From Candidatus Nitrotoga sp. BS (GTDB lineage Bacteria > Pseudomonadota > Gammaproteobacteria > Burkholderiales > Gallionellaceae): 38,841 nt of DNA. The position numbers were made by a program, and so were the translations under genes. A model generated the notes under the pieces. The model was not told the origin of the DNA and searched no databases. It worked only from the letters and a program-made list of their open reading frames with translations. This document shows positions 8,954 to 18,369 of the stretch, one piece after another. Location: the NCBI RefSeq assembly GCF_927797785.1, contig NZ_CAKMLL010000109.1, positions 1-38,841 on the forward strand, given 5' to 3'. Each line of letters opens with the position of its first letter. Position 1 is the stretch's first letter.

Positions 8954-9525
8954 GTGTATTACTTCCTTAACTAAAAACGGGGAACCCCCCCGCGAAACTA
9001 TTTGAATCGAAGATTGCACATGGAAAAAACCAGTATCGCAAAAACTTTGAATCAAACGCCTGTTAGTATGTTGCACTTATTTAGTAGATATTGTCAAGGT
9101 TATTTTCACAAGTTCCATCTGCCCTGCCTCAATTTTTCTTTGGACTATCAGCAAAAAAGTCGGGGTTGGCCAATCACTTTAAAAACGCTGAATCCCGTTC
9201 GAAGATTTGGCTGTTTAACACAGAGAGCTGAGGCGTAAAAGGCTGACCCTTGAAAAATCTTTCCAGTGGCCAGCTTTGACGTGTCCCAACGCCATGACCA
9301 TCATGGCGCACGGTGCAAACTCGACGCACGTTTTCATTTTAGCAAATGTCTCGTATAAAATAATTCTCGAAGCAAAAACTATTGTTTATGCGGTTATTGA
9401 AAATAACAATACACAAACAAACCATATTGATTTGTTAAACGCGTTTATACACAGACGGTACGTAACAGGTAACCAACACTCCAAACAAGAGTTGTAGCAA
9501 CAATATAATCCAGAAAAATTCTGCA
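8954..9525. other. cspA leader and gene-free region
   Basis: No supportable gene. The part next to cspA should hold its promoter and 5' leader: on the minus strand a TTGACA (plus-strand 9092-9097) is a good -35 candidate, but no -10 lies at ideal spacing. A 19-bp palindrome occurs at 9290-9308. A 73-codon frame at 9276-9497 has no ribosome site or recognisable composition and is not called. Confidence 0.45.
9290..9308. promoter_or_regulatory. Perfect 8-bp inverted repeat, operator-like
   Basis: CGCCATGA-CCA-TCATGGCG is a perfect dyad with a 3-bp spacer in otherwise gene-free DNA between cspA and slyD. It has the form of a dimeric regulator site, but no regulator is identifiable and it may be chance. 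Confidence 0.25.
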
Positions 9526-10011
9526 TTAGTGGTGATGTCCGCCTTCACCATGTGTATGGCCATGTTCCAGCTCATCGGCAGTAGCGGCACGTACATCGGT
9601 AACAATACCTACAAAATTTAGCGTTTTTCCAGCAAGTGGGTGGTTACCATCTACGGTCACTTCGGTATCGGTTACATCCACTATAGTGTAGAGCGAGTAA
9701 TCGTCGTCGTCACCATCTTCCACCCCTCCCTCGAACTGCATGCCGATGGTAATTTCATCCGGGAACAAATTTCGCGACTCAACGCGCACTAGGTCGTGCT
9801 CATACTCTCCAAAAGCATTATCAGGTTCCAGCGTAATTTGAAGTTCATCACCTGCCTCCTTGCCTTGTAACGCTTCCTCCACAGTCGGAAATATGCCGTC
9901 ATAGCCACCGTGCAGGTAGCTGATGGGATCTTCTGTTTTTTCCAGTGGACTACCGTTCGCATCAAATAGCTCATAGCGCAACGACACAACAGTATCTTTT
10001 GCAATTTTCAT
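9526..10011 (-). CDS. slyD: FKBP-type peptidyl-prolyl isomerase SlyD
   Basis: Cytoplasmic prolyl isomerase and chaperone that also handles nickel for metalloenzyme maturation in relatives. Order of parts: split FKBP domain (residues 1-68 and about 120-140) with the YLHGGYDGIFPTVEEAL loop, an insert-in-flap chaperone domain (about 69-120) with NAFGEYEHDLV, and a His-rich tail HGHTHGEGGHHH (150-161). The acidic stretch EDGDDDDY (98-105) is unusual but within the insert domain. 161 aa is slightly short of E. coli SlyD because the tail is shorter. Start ATG is preceded by AAGGAG. Monocistronic as far as can be seen. Confidence 0.93.
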   Translation of the reverse strand: MKIAKDTVVSLRYELFDANGSPLEKTEDPISYLHGGYDGIFPTVEEALQGKEAGDELQITLEPDNAFGEYEHDLVRVESRNLFPDEITIGMQFEGGVEDGDDDDYSLYTIVDVTDTEVTVDGNHPLAGKTLNFVGIVTDVRAATADELEHGHTHGEGGHHH

Positions 10012-11102
10012 TTTAACTCCTTATATCAGATTTAGAATTTTATCGGCATGACCGAGTGCGTAACACAATTATGAAGCATGGCGTAACGGGTCATGCTTAT
10101 CGAGCACAAAAGTGGAGCGTTTAATTGATATTTGTTATGTTTATTTACTTTGTTCGCAATTTAAACGAAAGTATATTTGTATGCGTTGGTGTGAATATAA
10201 TATTAATTCACTCGCATTTTACGGACATAACAATTTGATTTTACTTAATTAAAGTAAAATTGTATCGATGAAGAAACCCAGCAGAAACGTGTATGATTGC
10301 AGTCAAGCGATTGATTATACGCGAAACCCAGCCATTGAGGAATCCAATAATACGCGCAAAGCAGACACACTATATAAAGTATATGAGACATTTGCTGAAT
10401 ACGAAATCAGTCGATGATTATACGTCATTTCCTAGTGACTGGATCGTCATGCTAAAGCATTAAACTGGGTAGAACGACTTCAAGGAAAGGGGGTAAGAAC
10501 CTTGCGCTTAGTGGTATAAGCATCGAGGCGAGATTGCGTTGCGCACATCCCACGCAGCGCCGACAATGAACCTAATTTCGGTGACCCGCAAGTGTAAACT
10601 CTATTCGAAACAGCGCGAGCATTACCGCAAACCCATCAATAACGTGCGACATACCTCGCGCTCTGTAACAGTGTGATGGTGAAGCAACAGCAAAGCACGG
10701 ACTGGATGAATCGAGCTGAGCATTACGCAGAAATCACTTTTCCGCGCTGGGATCGAAGACAGCTTCTCAATGTTGAAAAAGGTGTTTGGTTTGAATTGCT
10801 GCGCAGAGTGAGGGCAGCGGCACCTCTAGTCTTAACGTTATATCGGTAGACCAGGCGTAAGCTAAGCTATTAGCCAAATTGTCGCGACACGTGCTTATAG
10901 CTTGTCACAACGGGGGCATTGAAATTACAAATTATGGTACTGCGAAGCTCGCGCCAAATCAGGTGAAAACAGGATGGACGGATCAAAATACCATATTCGT
11001 CTGCCTATTAAACGAAAGCAAGTGCTCGACTTATGGCGACTGACCAAAAAATACTCAGCGGACAGTCCCAGAAATTCGGGCGTTTATGAATGAGGGCGAA
11101 TT
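10012..11102. other. 1.1-kb gene-poor region with possible transposase debris
   Basis: Promoter side of slyD (AT-rich, 10020-10260) followed by DNA without a good gene. A 49-codon frame at 10268-10417 (MKKPSRNVYDCSQ...) has no clear ribosome site and no family I recognise. Around 10750-10800 a frame reads IEDSFSMLKKVFGLN, which looks like the end of a DDE transposase, and the bases on both sides carry stops in every frame. I treat this as the remains of one or more insertion sequences; no ends or target duplication could be defined. Confidence 0.4.
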
Positions 11103-12248
11103 ATGAAAACCAACTTCACCATGCTGGGTGGATTATCGATAGAGGAGTTTTTACGCAACTATTGGCAAAAAAAACCCTTGCTCATTCGCCAAGCATTCCC
11201 GCAATTCAATGGGTTACTTGATCGCTTGCAGTTGTTCGATTTAGCTTGCACTGAGGATGTGCAATCACGCCTCGTAACCCAGCGGCACGGTCAGTGGCAA
11301 ATGCAAGATGGCCCATTTAAAGCGACAAAATTCGATAGCTTGGGCAAGAGCAAGTGGACGGTGCTGGTGCAAGGCGTAAATGAGCACCTGCCAACAGCAG
11401 CCGCGCTACTAAAGAACTTTAGCTTCATACCGCACGCACGTTTGGATGATCTGATGGTGAGCTATGCTCCCAAAGGAGGGGGCGTAGGCGCGCATTTCGA
11501 TTCATATGATGTATTTTTGTTACAGGGCTCCGGTCATCGTCGTTGGCAAATTTCCGCACAGCAGGATCATACGCTAGTAGAAGGTGCTCCATTGAGGATT
11601 CTACAACGCTTCCAGTCAGAGCAGGAGTGGGTGCTAGCACCGGGTGACATGCTCTACCTGCCGCCGCATTATGCCCATAACGGCATCGCCGAGAGCGATT
11701 GCATGACATATTCCATTGGTTTCCGCTCCCCGAGCTATCAGGAATTGGCAGAACAGTTTCTGGTGTACTTACAGGATCGGGTTTGCTTTGACGAAATGTA
11801 TGCCGATCCAGATCTAAGAACTCAACGCCATCCCTCAGAAATTAGTACGCATATGCTACGTCAGGTAGAGCAGATCATCCGGCAGATACAATGGACTAAG
11901 CATGACATTGCCAATTTTCTAGGTGGCTATCTCAGCGAACCCAAGCCGCATATATTTTTTGATCCACCTACGAAACCACTTAGCTGTGCTCGCTTCGAAC
12001 AGGCGATACAAACCGGTGGTGTAGCGATGGCCCTGAAAACACAGATTTTGTGTCATAACGACGTGGTTTTTATTAATGGTATGGCGCATGCAGTCGGTAA
12101 AGACGCTTATCGAGAATTACGTTCTTTCGCTGATGCGCGCAAGCTGGATTCCAACATGAGCCTGACACGGGAAACATTGGAGTTGCTTTATCTTTGGTAC
12201 ATAGACGGCTATGTGGTACCCATTGCATGCAAGCACATAGACAAATAG
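11103..12248 (+). CDS. roxA: Ribosomal protein-arginine hydroxylase RoxA (YcfD family, JmjC/cupin)
   Basis: Fe(II)/2-oxoglutarate oxygenase that in E. coli hydroxylates an arginine of ribosomal protein L16. The double-stranded beta-helix carries H131-F-D133 (GVGAHFDSYDVFLLQGSG) and the distal H192 (LPPHYAHNG), the same spacing as in YcfD. The N-terminal MLGGLSIEEFLRNYWQKKPLLIR is the family signature, and a helical dimerisation plus winged-helix tail follows from about residue 205. 381 aa is the usual length. ATG at 11103 is preceded by GAGGGCGA. It stands alone downstream of debris-filled DNA. Confidence 0.93.
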   Translation: MKTNFTMLGGLSIEEFLRNYWQKKPLLIRQAFPQFNGLLDRLQLFDLACTEDVQSRLVTQRHGQWQMQDGPFKATKFDSLGKSKWTVLVQGVNEHLPTAAALLKNFSFIPHARLDDLMVSYAPKGGGVGAHFDSYDVFLLQGSGHRRWQISAQQDHTLVEGAPLRILQRFQSEQEWVLAPGDMLYLPPHYAHNGIAESDCMTYSIGFRSPSYQELAEQFLVYLQDRVCFDEMYADPDLRTQRHPSEISTHMLRQVEQIIRQIQWTKHDIANFLGGYLSEPKPHIFFDPPTKPLSCARFEQAIQTGGVAMALKTQILCHNDVVFINGMAHAVGKDAYRELRSFADARKLDSNMSLTRETLELLYLWYIDGYVVPIACKHIDK

Positions 12249-12343
12249 GCTTGTTTTTTAGAAAACATCGAGGAAAACTGTCATCAATGTTGCGGTATAT
12301 CCGATGCCTGATGCCACTTCTGCCAACCGCCTATGACATATTT

Positions 12344-12519
12344 GCACCTCATTAAATCCAATTTTTCAAGCAGCCTCTTTGCGGCTCGCCGGCTTACCCC
12401 ATTTCGTCACTATACGGCGTAACAAATAGTATAATATTATTATAAATCAACCAGATGTTGCGCTAAATTTTATACTCGTGTTTTGTATTGTCTGAAAACT
12501 TGAATTTTTAGAGGCGCCC
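12344..12519 (+). repeat. MITE-like dispersed repeat, copy 2 (about 176 bp)
   Basis: Starts GCACCTCATTAAATCCAA and ends AATTTTTAGAGGCGCCC, matching the reverse complement of 5518-5696 end to end. The last 18 bases (12502-12519) are identical to copy 1, and the interior is diverged but colinear (TTCGTCACTATACGGCGT against TTCGTCACAAAACGGCGT). No coding content. It lies about 100 bp after roxA and 230 bp before the lipoprotein gene. Confidence 0.7.
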
Positions 12520-12747
12520 ATATATTTACTGTCCTTTAAGTCTCGATTTGATAAAATACGAGTGATGCTTTCTCTTCAGTGTGTCGTAACTGGTGTGACT
12601 TTAAAAGGCATAATATATATTGTTAATTTTCTAGAATAATTGAAAGTTATAATGTATAATGCTGGCCCATTGTGGTAATATTTTGTCGTAGCTGACTGCC
12701 CAAGCCCCCGTTTTTGTATGTAAATTTAATTATTGCGAAGGAATAAA

Positions 12748-13029
12748 ATGAAACATGTTGCTCTAGTTGCTGCCTTGCTGGCATTATCCCTGACTGCTTG
12801 TGGCGAAAAGCCTAAGGCTCCTGAAGTTGAAGCCCCAGTTGCGGTTGAAGTACCTGCACCTGTTGTTGAAGCACCTGCACCTGCACCTGCTGTTGAAGCG
12901 GCTGCTACAGCAGCAGACGCCGCTGGTAGTGCAGCTGTAGCCGCTGGTACTGCTGCAGAAGCTGCCGGTACTGCAGCAGGAGCCGCTCATGATGCTGCTG
13001 ATGCCGCCAAGGGTGCAATGCATAAGTAA
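12748..13029 (+). CDS. Small Ala/Pro/Val-rich lipoprotein
   Basis: A 93-aa product with a lipoprotein signal: MKH, hydrophobic VALVAALLALSL, then lipobox LTAC, placing the lipidated Cys at about residue 19. The mature part has two low-complexity halves, a Pro/Val/Glu stretch (VEAPVAVEVPAPVVEAPAP) and an Ala/Gly repeat rich in AGTAAEAAG-type units that would form a helix. Probably anchored in the outer membrane; specific role unknown. The ATG at 12748 has AAGGAA 5-10 bases upstream, so I prefer it over an upstream in-frame codon at 12733. A strong terminator follows at once. Confidence 0.85.
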   Translation: MKHVALVAALLALSLTACGEKPKAPEVEAPVAVEVPAPVVEAPAPAPAVEAAATAADAAGSAAVAAGTAAEAAGTAAGAAHDAADAAKGAMHK

Positions 13030-13048
13030 TTTTTCTTCTTAGAATAAT

Positions 13049-13077
13049 AAAAAAACCGACTTTATGTCGGTTTTTTT
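13049..13077 (+). terminator. Bidirectional terminator between lipoprotein and MBL-hydrolase genes
   Basis: AAAAAACCGAC-TTTAT-GTCGGTTTTTTT. Perfect stem with A-run before and T-run after, placed between two convergent genes, so it can end both. Confidence 0.92.
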
Positions 13078-13097
13078 ATTATTTGTGCATCCTATTT

Positions 13098-13865
13098 TTA
13101 AACAATTTCTCGCCAGGTAAATCCTTCGTCTTGCGTAGCTACTGCAACCCATTCCGGGTTGCAATTAAGAACTGTACTTAACGCATATACCGCAAGTTCA
13201 GGCGTGTTATTTTTTCGGCTCAGATGTGCAGCTACAATATGCTGCAAGTGGCTATAGTCCAACCGCGCCAACAGCGTTGCCGCGTCCGCATTATTCAAAT
13301 GACCGAATCGCCCACCAACCCGATGCTTTAGACTTTGTGGATAAGCACTGTTGGCCAACAGTGCAGCATCATGGTTGCATTCCAGCACCAACGCATCGCA
13401 ACCACTTAACGTTGCTTCAATATGGGGTGTGGAACAACCGATGTCGGTCAATACCCCCAGCCGTTTTGCACCATCACTGAACACATATTGTACTGGCTCG
13501 GCTGCATCATGTGGCACGGGAAAAGGCTGCACTAACAGCCCATCGATAGCAAAGGGATGGTGCGAGTCAATTTTTGTCAGCTTGGCTAAATTGCTCAGAA
13601 GTTTAAATTGCGCACGAAATGTACCGTGCGTAAGCCATATAGGAATCGAGTATTTACGTGCCAGCCGCGCCACCCCCGCAATGTGGTCGCCGTGTTCATG
13701 TGTAACCACGATGCCGTTAAGACAATCAGGGGTCAAGCCAAGACGCGCTAGGCGCATGCAGGTATCAGTTAGGGGAAAACCGCAGTCCATTAGTACACAG
13801 GTTTTGCCAACTTGCACTACCAGTGCATTACCTTCGCTGCCGCTACCAAGTGAAGCGAAACGCAT
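13098..13865 (-). CDS. MBL-fold hydrolase of the YycJ/WalJ type
   Basis: Metallo-beta-lactamase-fold hydrolase, expected to be cytoplasmic; the Gram-positive relative YycJ is a nuclease-like protein. MRFASLGSGSEGNALVV opens the fold, VVTHEHGDHIAG is the full HxHxDH metal motif, and later metal ligands are carried by PHDAAEP, LVLECNHD and AAHLSRKNN. 255 aa from ATG 13865; a TTG two codons upstream is possible. It follows bamC with 16 bp between, and in many betaproteobacteria this gene sits directly behind dapA-bamC, so it is likely the last gene of that operon. The substrate is not known. Confidence 0.88.
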   Translation of the reverse strand: MRFASLGSGSEGNALVVQVGKTCVLMDCGFPLTDTCMRLARLGLTPDCLNGIVVTHEHGDHIAGVARLARKYSIPIWLTHGTFRAQFKLLSNLAKLTKIDSHHPFAIDGLLVQPFPVPHDAAEPVQYVFSDGAKRLGVLTDIGCSTPHIEATLSGCDALVLECNHDAALLANSAYPQSLKHRVGGRFGHLNNADAATLLARLDYSHLQHIVAAHLSRKNNTPELAVYALSTVLNCNPEWVAVATQDEGFTWREIV

Positions 13866-13881
13866 TGACAAAGGTTGAACG

Positions 13882-15042
13882 TTACTTGGCCAGCTGTTTG
13901 TACAATAACTCTGTTAAACGTTGAGTCGCCTCGTCATTGCCAGAATTTCCGTTAAGAGCACCAACTTCGCTACCAGCATTATTCTCACGTACAAATATTT
14001 GATAACGTGCAGCTCCTTCGGTCGAATTTTTAGTTGATTTTCGGTTACTATCACTACGCCAGAACAGCAAGCTATCGACCCAGCTTTTTTCCTTCGAGGA
14101 GTCTTTACTCGCGTTCACGAAATAGATGCCACGAACTCTATTCTTGTCCTTTATCTCTATGCCCGCTTGATCTAACGCCAACCCGACCTTGCGCCAACTC
14201 TTGTCAAATGGCTCGTTCAACATAATGATTTTGCTGCCGTTAATATCTTGCAGCTTCGGCATGATGGCCGCTCTCGATGAAGATTTATCGAGGGTCTCTT
14301 GAGATTTAGATGCGTGCTCTGCCTGAACCTGATTTTCCGTTCCTCCCCCTAACTTGATCATCAATAATTGCAGCATGCGGGCTTCCAGCTCAGGATCACT
14401 CGGACGTGACCTCCATTTATAGCCGTTCTTATCTACATCCAGCGCCTCTTCCATGCCGCGATGGCTAATATAAATTTCCGAGCTATTGCCATCCTTGCTA
14501 CGTTCCAAGCGAGTGCTATACATGTCTTGTTCGCCAGATGAATTTAGTTTATCGAATATCTTGCCAAATATTTTACTTAAACCACTTCTCTGGATATTGG
14601 CACGCCTCTCTGCCCAGTCTGTTTCGATGAGACCAGCCGCAGGATTGTCGGACTTGATGGTAAAACCTTGTTCCTGCCAGAATTCTTTAACCAACGGCCA
14701 ATTGATCTCTACTTTGCTTCCCACGACTAGCCAACGTTGAGTGCCGCTACGTTCTAAATGCACATTCGTTACTTCCGGCAATACGGTGGAATCAACACCA
14801 ACTTGCGTTACTTGACCTTCCTTAACAAAATCAGAATAGTTAGCTGCGTTCTCGCCGTCACTGCCTGGTATAGTATGTTTGCTTCTAGCAACAGGGGCAG
14901 TCAGGTCAGGCGGAACTTCTAGCGTTGGCACCTGGCCTGCCCCAGATTTATAATCAACACGCTTATTGTCAAGGCCAAGGGCACTGCATCCGCCCAAAAT
15001 TAATAATGAAAAAAATAATGCAAATAAATATAGTGTTCTCAT
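13882..15042 (-). CDS. bamC: Outer membrane assembly lipoprotein BamC (NlpB)
   Basis: Lipoprotein subunit of the BAM complex that inserts beta-barrel proteins into the outer membrane. Signal peptide MRTLYLFALFFSLLILGGC gives the lipidated Cys at residue 19. The mature N-terminus has the unstructured DNKRVDYKSGAGQVPTLEVPPDL segment that lies along BamD. Two helix-grip domains follow (about 85-220 and 260-385). 386 aa is slightly longer than E. coli BamC. Start ATG 15042 follows AGAGGTGG. Encoded between dapA and the MBL hydrolase on the same strand, the usual betaproteobacterial arrangement. Confidence 0.93.
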   Translation of the reverse strand: MRTLYLFALFFSLLILGGCSALGLDNKRVDYKSGAGQVPTLEVPPDLTAPVARSKHTIPGSDGENAANYSDFVKEGQVTQVGVDSTVLPEVTNVHLERSGTQRWLVVGSKVEINWPLVKEFWQEQGFTIKSDNPAAGLIETDWAERRANIQRSGLSKIFGKIFDKLNSSGEQDMYSTRLERSKDGNSSEIYISHRGMEEALDVDKNGYKWRSRPSDPELEARMLQLLMIKLGGGTENQVQAEHASKSQETLDKSSSRAAIMPKLQDINGSKIIMLNEPFDKSWRKVGLALDQAGIEIKDKNRVRGIYFVNASKDSSKEKSWVDSLLFWRSDSNRKSTKNSTEGAARYQIFVRENNAGSEVGALNGNSGNDEATQRLTELLYKQLAK

Positions 15043-15202
15043 GCCACCTCTGAAATCATTTATTACTATAAGTTCAATTAGTTGAGTATTACATTTTTAA
15101 TAAATACTCGGACATTCTGGATACGCAGCACAAGACGGAATCTGCGTTCAGTCATTGCTCCCGCTATGGCGAAAATTTTACTGGTGCTGGGTCGGAATTG
15201 AG

Positions 15203-16081
15203 CTAATTGATCACTCCTGCCTGGCGCATCGCATTTCCCACTATGTCTTGGGAAACTGCAGTCAGTGGCGCAAGCGGCAGGCGCAGTACATTCTTCATTT
15301 GCCCCATAGCTGACACAGCCCACTTTACTGGTATAGGGTTGGCCTCAATAAACAAGTGGCGGTGCAACCCTAACAGGCGGAAATTGATCGCGCGCGCCTT
15401 GACTAATTCACCGTTAAAGGCGGCTAAGCACATCTCATGCATTAACTTGGGCGCCACGTTAGCGGTAACTGAAATCGTGCCATGTGCGCCCAGCAATATA
15501 AGCGCCAACGCACTTGCATCATCACCACTGTATATCGCAAAATCTTTGGATGCCCGCTGTAACAGATCACTACCACGCTCGATATTACCAGTTGCATCTT
15601 TGATGCCAACGATATGGGGAATCTGTGCCAAGCGAAGCACAGTATCGTTATGCATGTCCGCACAAGTGCGTCCTGGCACGTTATATAGTATGTGCGGCAT
15701 ATCTACAGCTTCGGCAATGGCTTTGAAGTGCAAGTACAAACCTTCCTGTGTTGGCTTGTTGTAATACGGCACCACTGTCAGCGAAGCATCTGCACCCGCC
15801 TTTTTTGAGAAAGCTGCTAATTCAATAGCCTCTTTGGTTGAATTCGCGCCAGTTCCGGCAATCACTGGAATGCGCCCGGCGGCATGCTTCACTGCCTCCT
15901 GAATCAACAACTCATGTTCGGTTACATTCACCGTAGGTGATTCGCCTGTGGTGCCGACAACTACAATACCATCCGTGCCCTGAATAATATGAAAATCAAT
16001 CAGAGCGCGGAACGCAGTTAAATCCAGACTGCCGTCTTCGTGCATAGGGGTTACGATTGCAACTATACTGCCTTTAATCAT
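15203..16081 (-). CDS. dapA: 4-hydroxy-tetrahydrodipicolinate synthase
   Basis: Condenses pyruvate with aspartate semialdehyde, the first committed step to diaminopimelate and lysine. From ATG 16081 ([13 protein letters not shown]) the protein is 292 aa, and the catalytic residues fall on the E. coli numbers: T44 and T45 (GTTGES), Y133 (LYNVPGRT) and Schiff-base K161 (GIKDATG). The frame is open to an ATG at 16123, adding 14 residues ([14 protein letters not shown]) without homology, so I chose the shorter form. A 160-bp gap follows before bamC. The stop of the FKBP gene is only 6 bp before the 16123 codon, so co-transcription is likely. Confidence 0.95.
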   Translation of the reverse strand: MIKGSIVAIVTPMHEDGSLDLTAFRALIDFHIIQGTDGIVVVGTTGESPTVNVTEHELLIQEAVKHAAGRIPVIAGTGANSTKEAIELAAFSKKAGADASLTVVPYYNKPTQEGLYLHFKAIAEAVDMPHILYNVPGRTCADMHNDTVLRLAQIPHIVGIKDATGNIERGSDLLQRASKDFAIYSGDDASALALILLGAHGTISVTANVAPKLMHEMCLAAFNGELVKARAINFRLLGLHRHLFIEANPIPVKWAVSAMGQMKNVLRLPLAPLTAVSQDIVGNAMRQAGVIN

Positions 16082-16129
16082 GGCTCTTGGAGATGTTGAA
16101 GTTGAATCGATTATTGAAGACATTTATAT

Positions 16130-16579
16130 TTAGTGGACGCCAAATAATTCAACATCAAAAACCAATGCTGCATTTGGCGGGATAGCACTTCCTGCACCTC
16201 GTTCGCCATAGCCCATGTCAGCGGGAATAATGAGTGTGCGTTGACCGCCGACTTTCATACCCGCGACGCCTTGATCCCAGCCTTTTATTACCCGCCCTGC
16301 GCCTAATGGAAAAGAAAAATGTGCACGTCTATCGCGAGAACTATCAAACTTTGACCCTTTGTTACTTGGCGCAGTCGCATTATAAAGCCAGCCTGTGTAA
16401 TGCACGTCGACCGTTTTACCTGCTACAGCCTCTTTGCCATCGCCGACTTTGTGATCTATTTTTATGAGTTTTGTAACTGCAGTCGCTGCACTCTCAGTGG
16501 CAGAAAATGCGTTCTGGGTTGGCAACACCATAGGTAAAATAAATGCGCCAGAAAACAACAATGCTTTAATGTTATGCAT
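16130..16579 (-). CDS. Exported FKBP-type peptidyl-prolyl isomerase
   Basis: A 149-aa prolyl isomerase with an N-terminal signal sequence (hydrophobic AFILPMVLP, Ala-X-Ala-like site near FSATES), so it should act in the periplasm. The FKBP domain fills the rest: [67 protein letters not shown]. These are the canonical substrate-pocket residues (Tyr, Asp, Phe, Val-Ile, Trp). Start: ATG 16579, with AAGGA 6 bases upstream; a TTG at 16585 would overlap that ribosome site. First gene of the probable FKBP-dapA-bamC-MBL operon. The location beside bamC suits a role in envelope protein folding (inference). Confidence 0.92.
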   Translation of the reverse strand: MHNIKALLFSGAFILPMVLPTQNAFSATESAATAVTKLIKIDHKVGDGKEAVAGKTVDVHYTGWLYNATAPSNKGSKFDSSRDRRAHFSFPLGAGRVIKGWDQGVAGMKVGGQRTLIIPADMGYGERGAGSAIPPNAALVFDVELFGVH

Positions 16580-16797
16580 GATCAATCCTTAATTAAAAAT
16601 AACAGTGCAATAGTATCATTTTAGGAACATCTAGACGGGGAGCCTGTGACACTATCAAAAGTATATCTCACACCTGTCATTTAAACATCGCGCCCAAGTA
16701 TTATATTGGGGCACTTATTCAACAAAGATCAACCGATGCCAAACACAGATTTCTCGTACTTGTTTACAAAGTTGGAAAAAATAAAGAAATCCCAGTG

Positions 16798-17934
16798 ATG
16801 ACTTCGCCGAAAAATAACGTTTTCACAGAAGACAAAGCCCATTTACGTGTATTAACTGGACTGCGTGGATGGGCGGCATTATGGGTGCTGATCTTTCACG
16901 TTTATGAGAAATCACAACATGGTCCAGTTTTTTTCCCCATTGGCAAATGGAATATTGACCTAACACCTTTTTTCTCATTAGGCTGGTCGGGGGTGCAAAT
17001 TTTTTTTGTGCTATCTGGATTTTTGCTTAGCTTGCCGTTCGCCCAATGGCAAGCAGGATCACGGGACAAGCCTAATCTAAAACGCTATTTGTTCCGGCGG
17101 GTCACCAGGGTATTTCCGGCTTATTACGCCCAGTTAGCTATCTTGCTTGGTGGAGCTTATTTACTGGGCCTAGCGAGTCCGATTGCCAATGTGGAATCAT
17201 TTTTGAGACATTTGTTCATGTTGTTTGTGCCGCCTCCAGTAGGCATGGATCCAATCAACACCGTGTGGTGGACATTACCCATTGAATTCATGTTTTATCT
17301 GGCGCTGCCATTTCTGGCAGGACTGATCAATCCAAAACGCTGGCTGTTATTGCTGGTTTTTATGTTGACCAGTATGTGGTTGTGGCGCGCAGGAACAATC
17401 CTATACACCGGCCCGGGAAATTTTTTGATGTCATCGCAATTGCCTGGTTCCATGGATTCATTTGGAATGGGCATGCTCGGGGCAATGTTACATGTCAGTA
17501 AGAATAGCGTATCTACATGGATGTCAAAGCACCATAACCTGATAGCAATAGCAGGCCTGGCAATCTTGCTCCTGTGTCTGTATTGGATGCATTTTGGGTG
17601 GATGGATTATTGGAACCACAGTCTGATTTTTTATACTTGGACAACGGTATTCAGCTTCGCGGCAATTTTGGTGGCAATAGCGGGTATTAACGGCAATCGG
17701 TTGATAGGCTGCCTGTTTGGAAATTCAGCTATCGTTTTTGCTGGCGTTGTAAGCTATAGCATTTACTTATGGCATGTTCCCCTGCTCAGATGGCTTGCGG
17801 ACATCGGGGTATTTAGCGCGCTTCAGGATGACAGATTACCCTTACTACTGCTGGCGACTACGGTAGGGACGATTGCTATAGCTTCAGTATCCTATGCGCT
17901 TATTGAACGGCCATTTATCCGTATGCGACGTTGA
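16798..17934 (+). CDS. Acyltransferase family 3 membrane protein (OafA-like)
   Basis: 378-aa inner-membrane protein with about ten hydrophobic segments. LTGLRGWAALWVLIFHV (residues 22-38) contains the R-G and H of the acyltransferase-3 signature, and SGVQIFFVLSGFLLSLPF and the conserved RRVTRVFPAYY follow. Members transfer acetyl or other acyl groups onto sugars of O-antigen, exopolysaccharide or peptidoglycan; the acceptor here is unknown. The C-terminal part has the usual SYSIYLWHVPLL. ATG 16798 is taken as start; a GTG lies directly before it. No linked polysaccharide genes; downstream lies IS1182 debris, so it may be part of the accessory region. Confidence 0.9.
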   Translation: MTSPKNNVFTEDKAHLRVLTGLRGWAALWVLIFHVYEKSQHGPVFFPIGKWNIDLTPFFSLGWSGVQIFFVLSGFLLSLPFAQWQAGSRDKPNLKRYLFRRVTRVFPAYYAQLAILLGGAYLLGLASPIANVESFLRHLFMLFVPPPVGMDPINTVWWTLPIEFMFYLALPFLAGLINPKRWLLLLVFMLTSMWLWRAGTILYTGPGNFLMSSQLPGSMDSFGMGMLGAMLHVSKNSVSTWMSKHHNLIAIAGLAILLLCLYWMHFGWMDYWNHSLIFYTWTTVFSFAAILVAIAGINGNRLIGCLFGNSAIVFAGVVSYSIYLWHVPLLRWLADIGVFSALQDDRLPLLLLATTVGTIAIASVSYALIERPFIRMRR

Positions 17935-18009
17935 GACTATAAAAAACCTGCATTCGCTTAAATACTCACCTCGTTATCAGCCATAAATCCATTACGAAAT
18001 AAAACTGAA

Positions 18010-18354
18010 GTGGAATACGATATGGCGCGATTCAAACCGAGGCACGATCGAGTTCCTCGACCCCTACACCAAGCCTTAAAACTTCTGCCAGTCGATTTCG
18101 AACAGCAAGTCACTGCGGCAGTTTTGAATACACACTATGCCATCTGGTCGATCATGAACTCGATCTTTCTATTTTCCATGCCCGCTAAAAGAAATGACGT
18201 CGATGGCGCATTTGCCTACGATCCGGCAGTGCTGATCAAGATAAGTCTGTTGGCCCAAAGCCGGGGCAACAGCGAGAAGCTTGATATGATGATACTTTCA
18301 CCATACCTTCAAATAGGCATAACATTTATGCAAGACTACGCATCATTCAATTAA
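18010..18354 (+). pseudogene. IS1182-family transposase N-terminal remnant
   Basis: The frame holds MARFKPRHD, then LLPVDFEQQV, and YDPAVLIKISLLAQSRGNSE, which match the N-terminal domain of IS1182-family transposases (MARFK, LLPVDF, PAYxPAxLLKIxLLAYSRG). The sequence is short, diverged and loses similarity after about residue 95, so it is a truncated relic and not a gene. Its C-terminal counterpart may be the fragment at 22061-22209 on the same strand. Confidence 0.75.
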
Positions 18355-18369
18355 AAAGGGATTCTTAAC

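Noticed and set aside
8954-9076. 41-residue N-terminal extension of CspA
   Set aside because: No homology, and the internal ATG has a good ribosome site and gives the standard 67-aa protein.
9276-9497. A 73-codon plus-strand frame between cspA and slyD
   Set aside because: No ribosome site, biased composition and no recognisable domain.
12784-13023. A Cys/Ser-rich minus-strand frame opposite the small lipoprotein
   Set aside because: It is the mirror of the Ala/Pro-rich low-complexity coding strand, which has the signal peptide, ribosome site and terminator.
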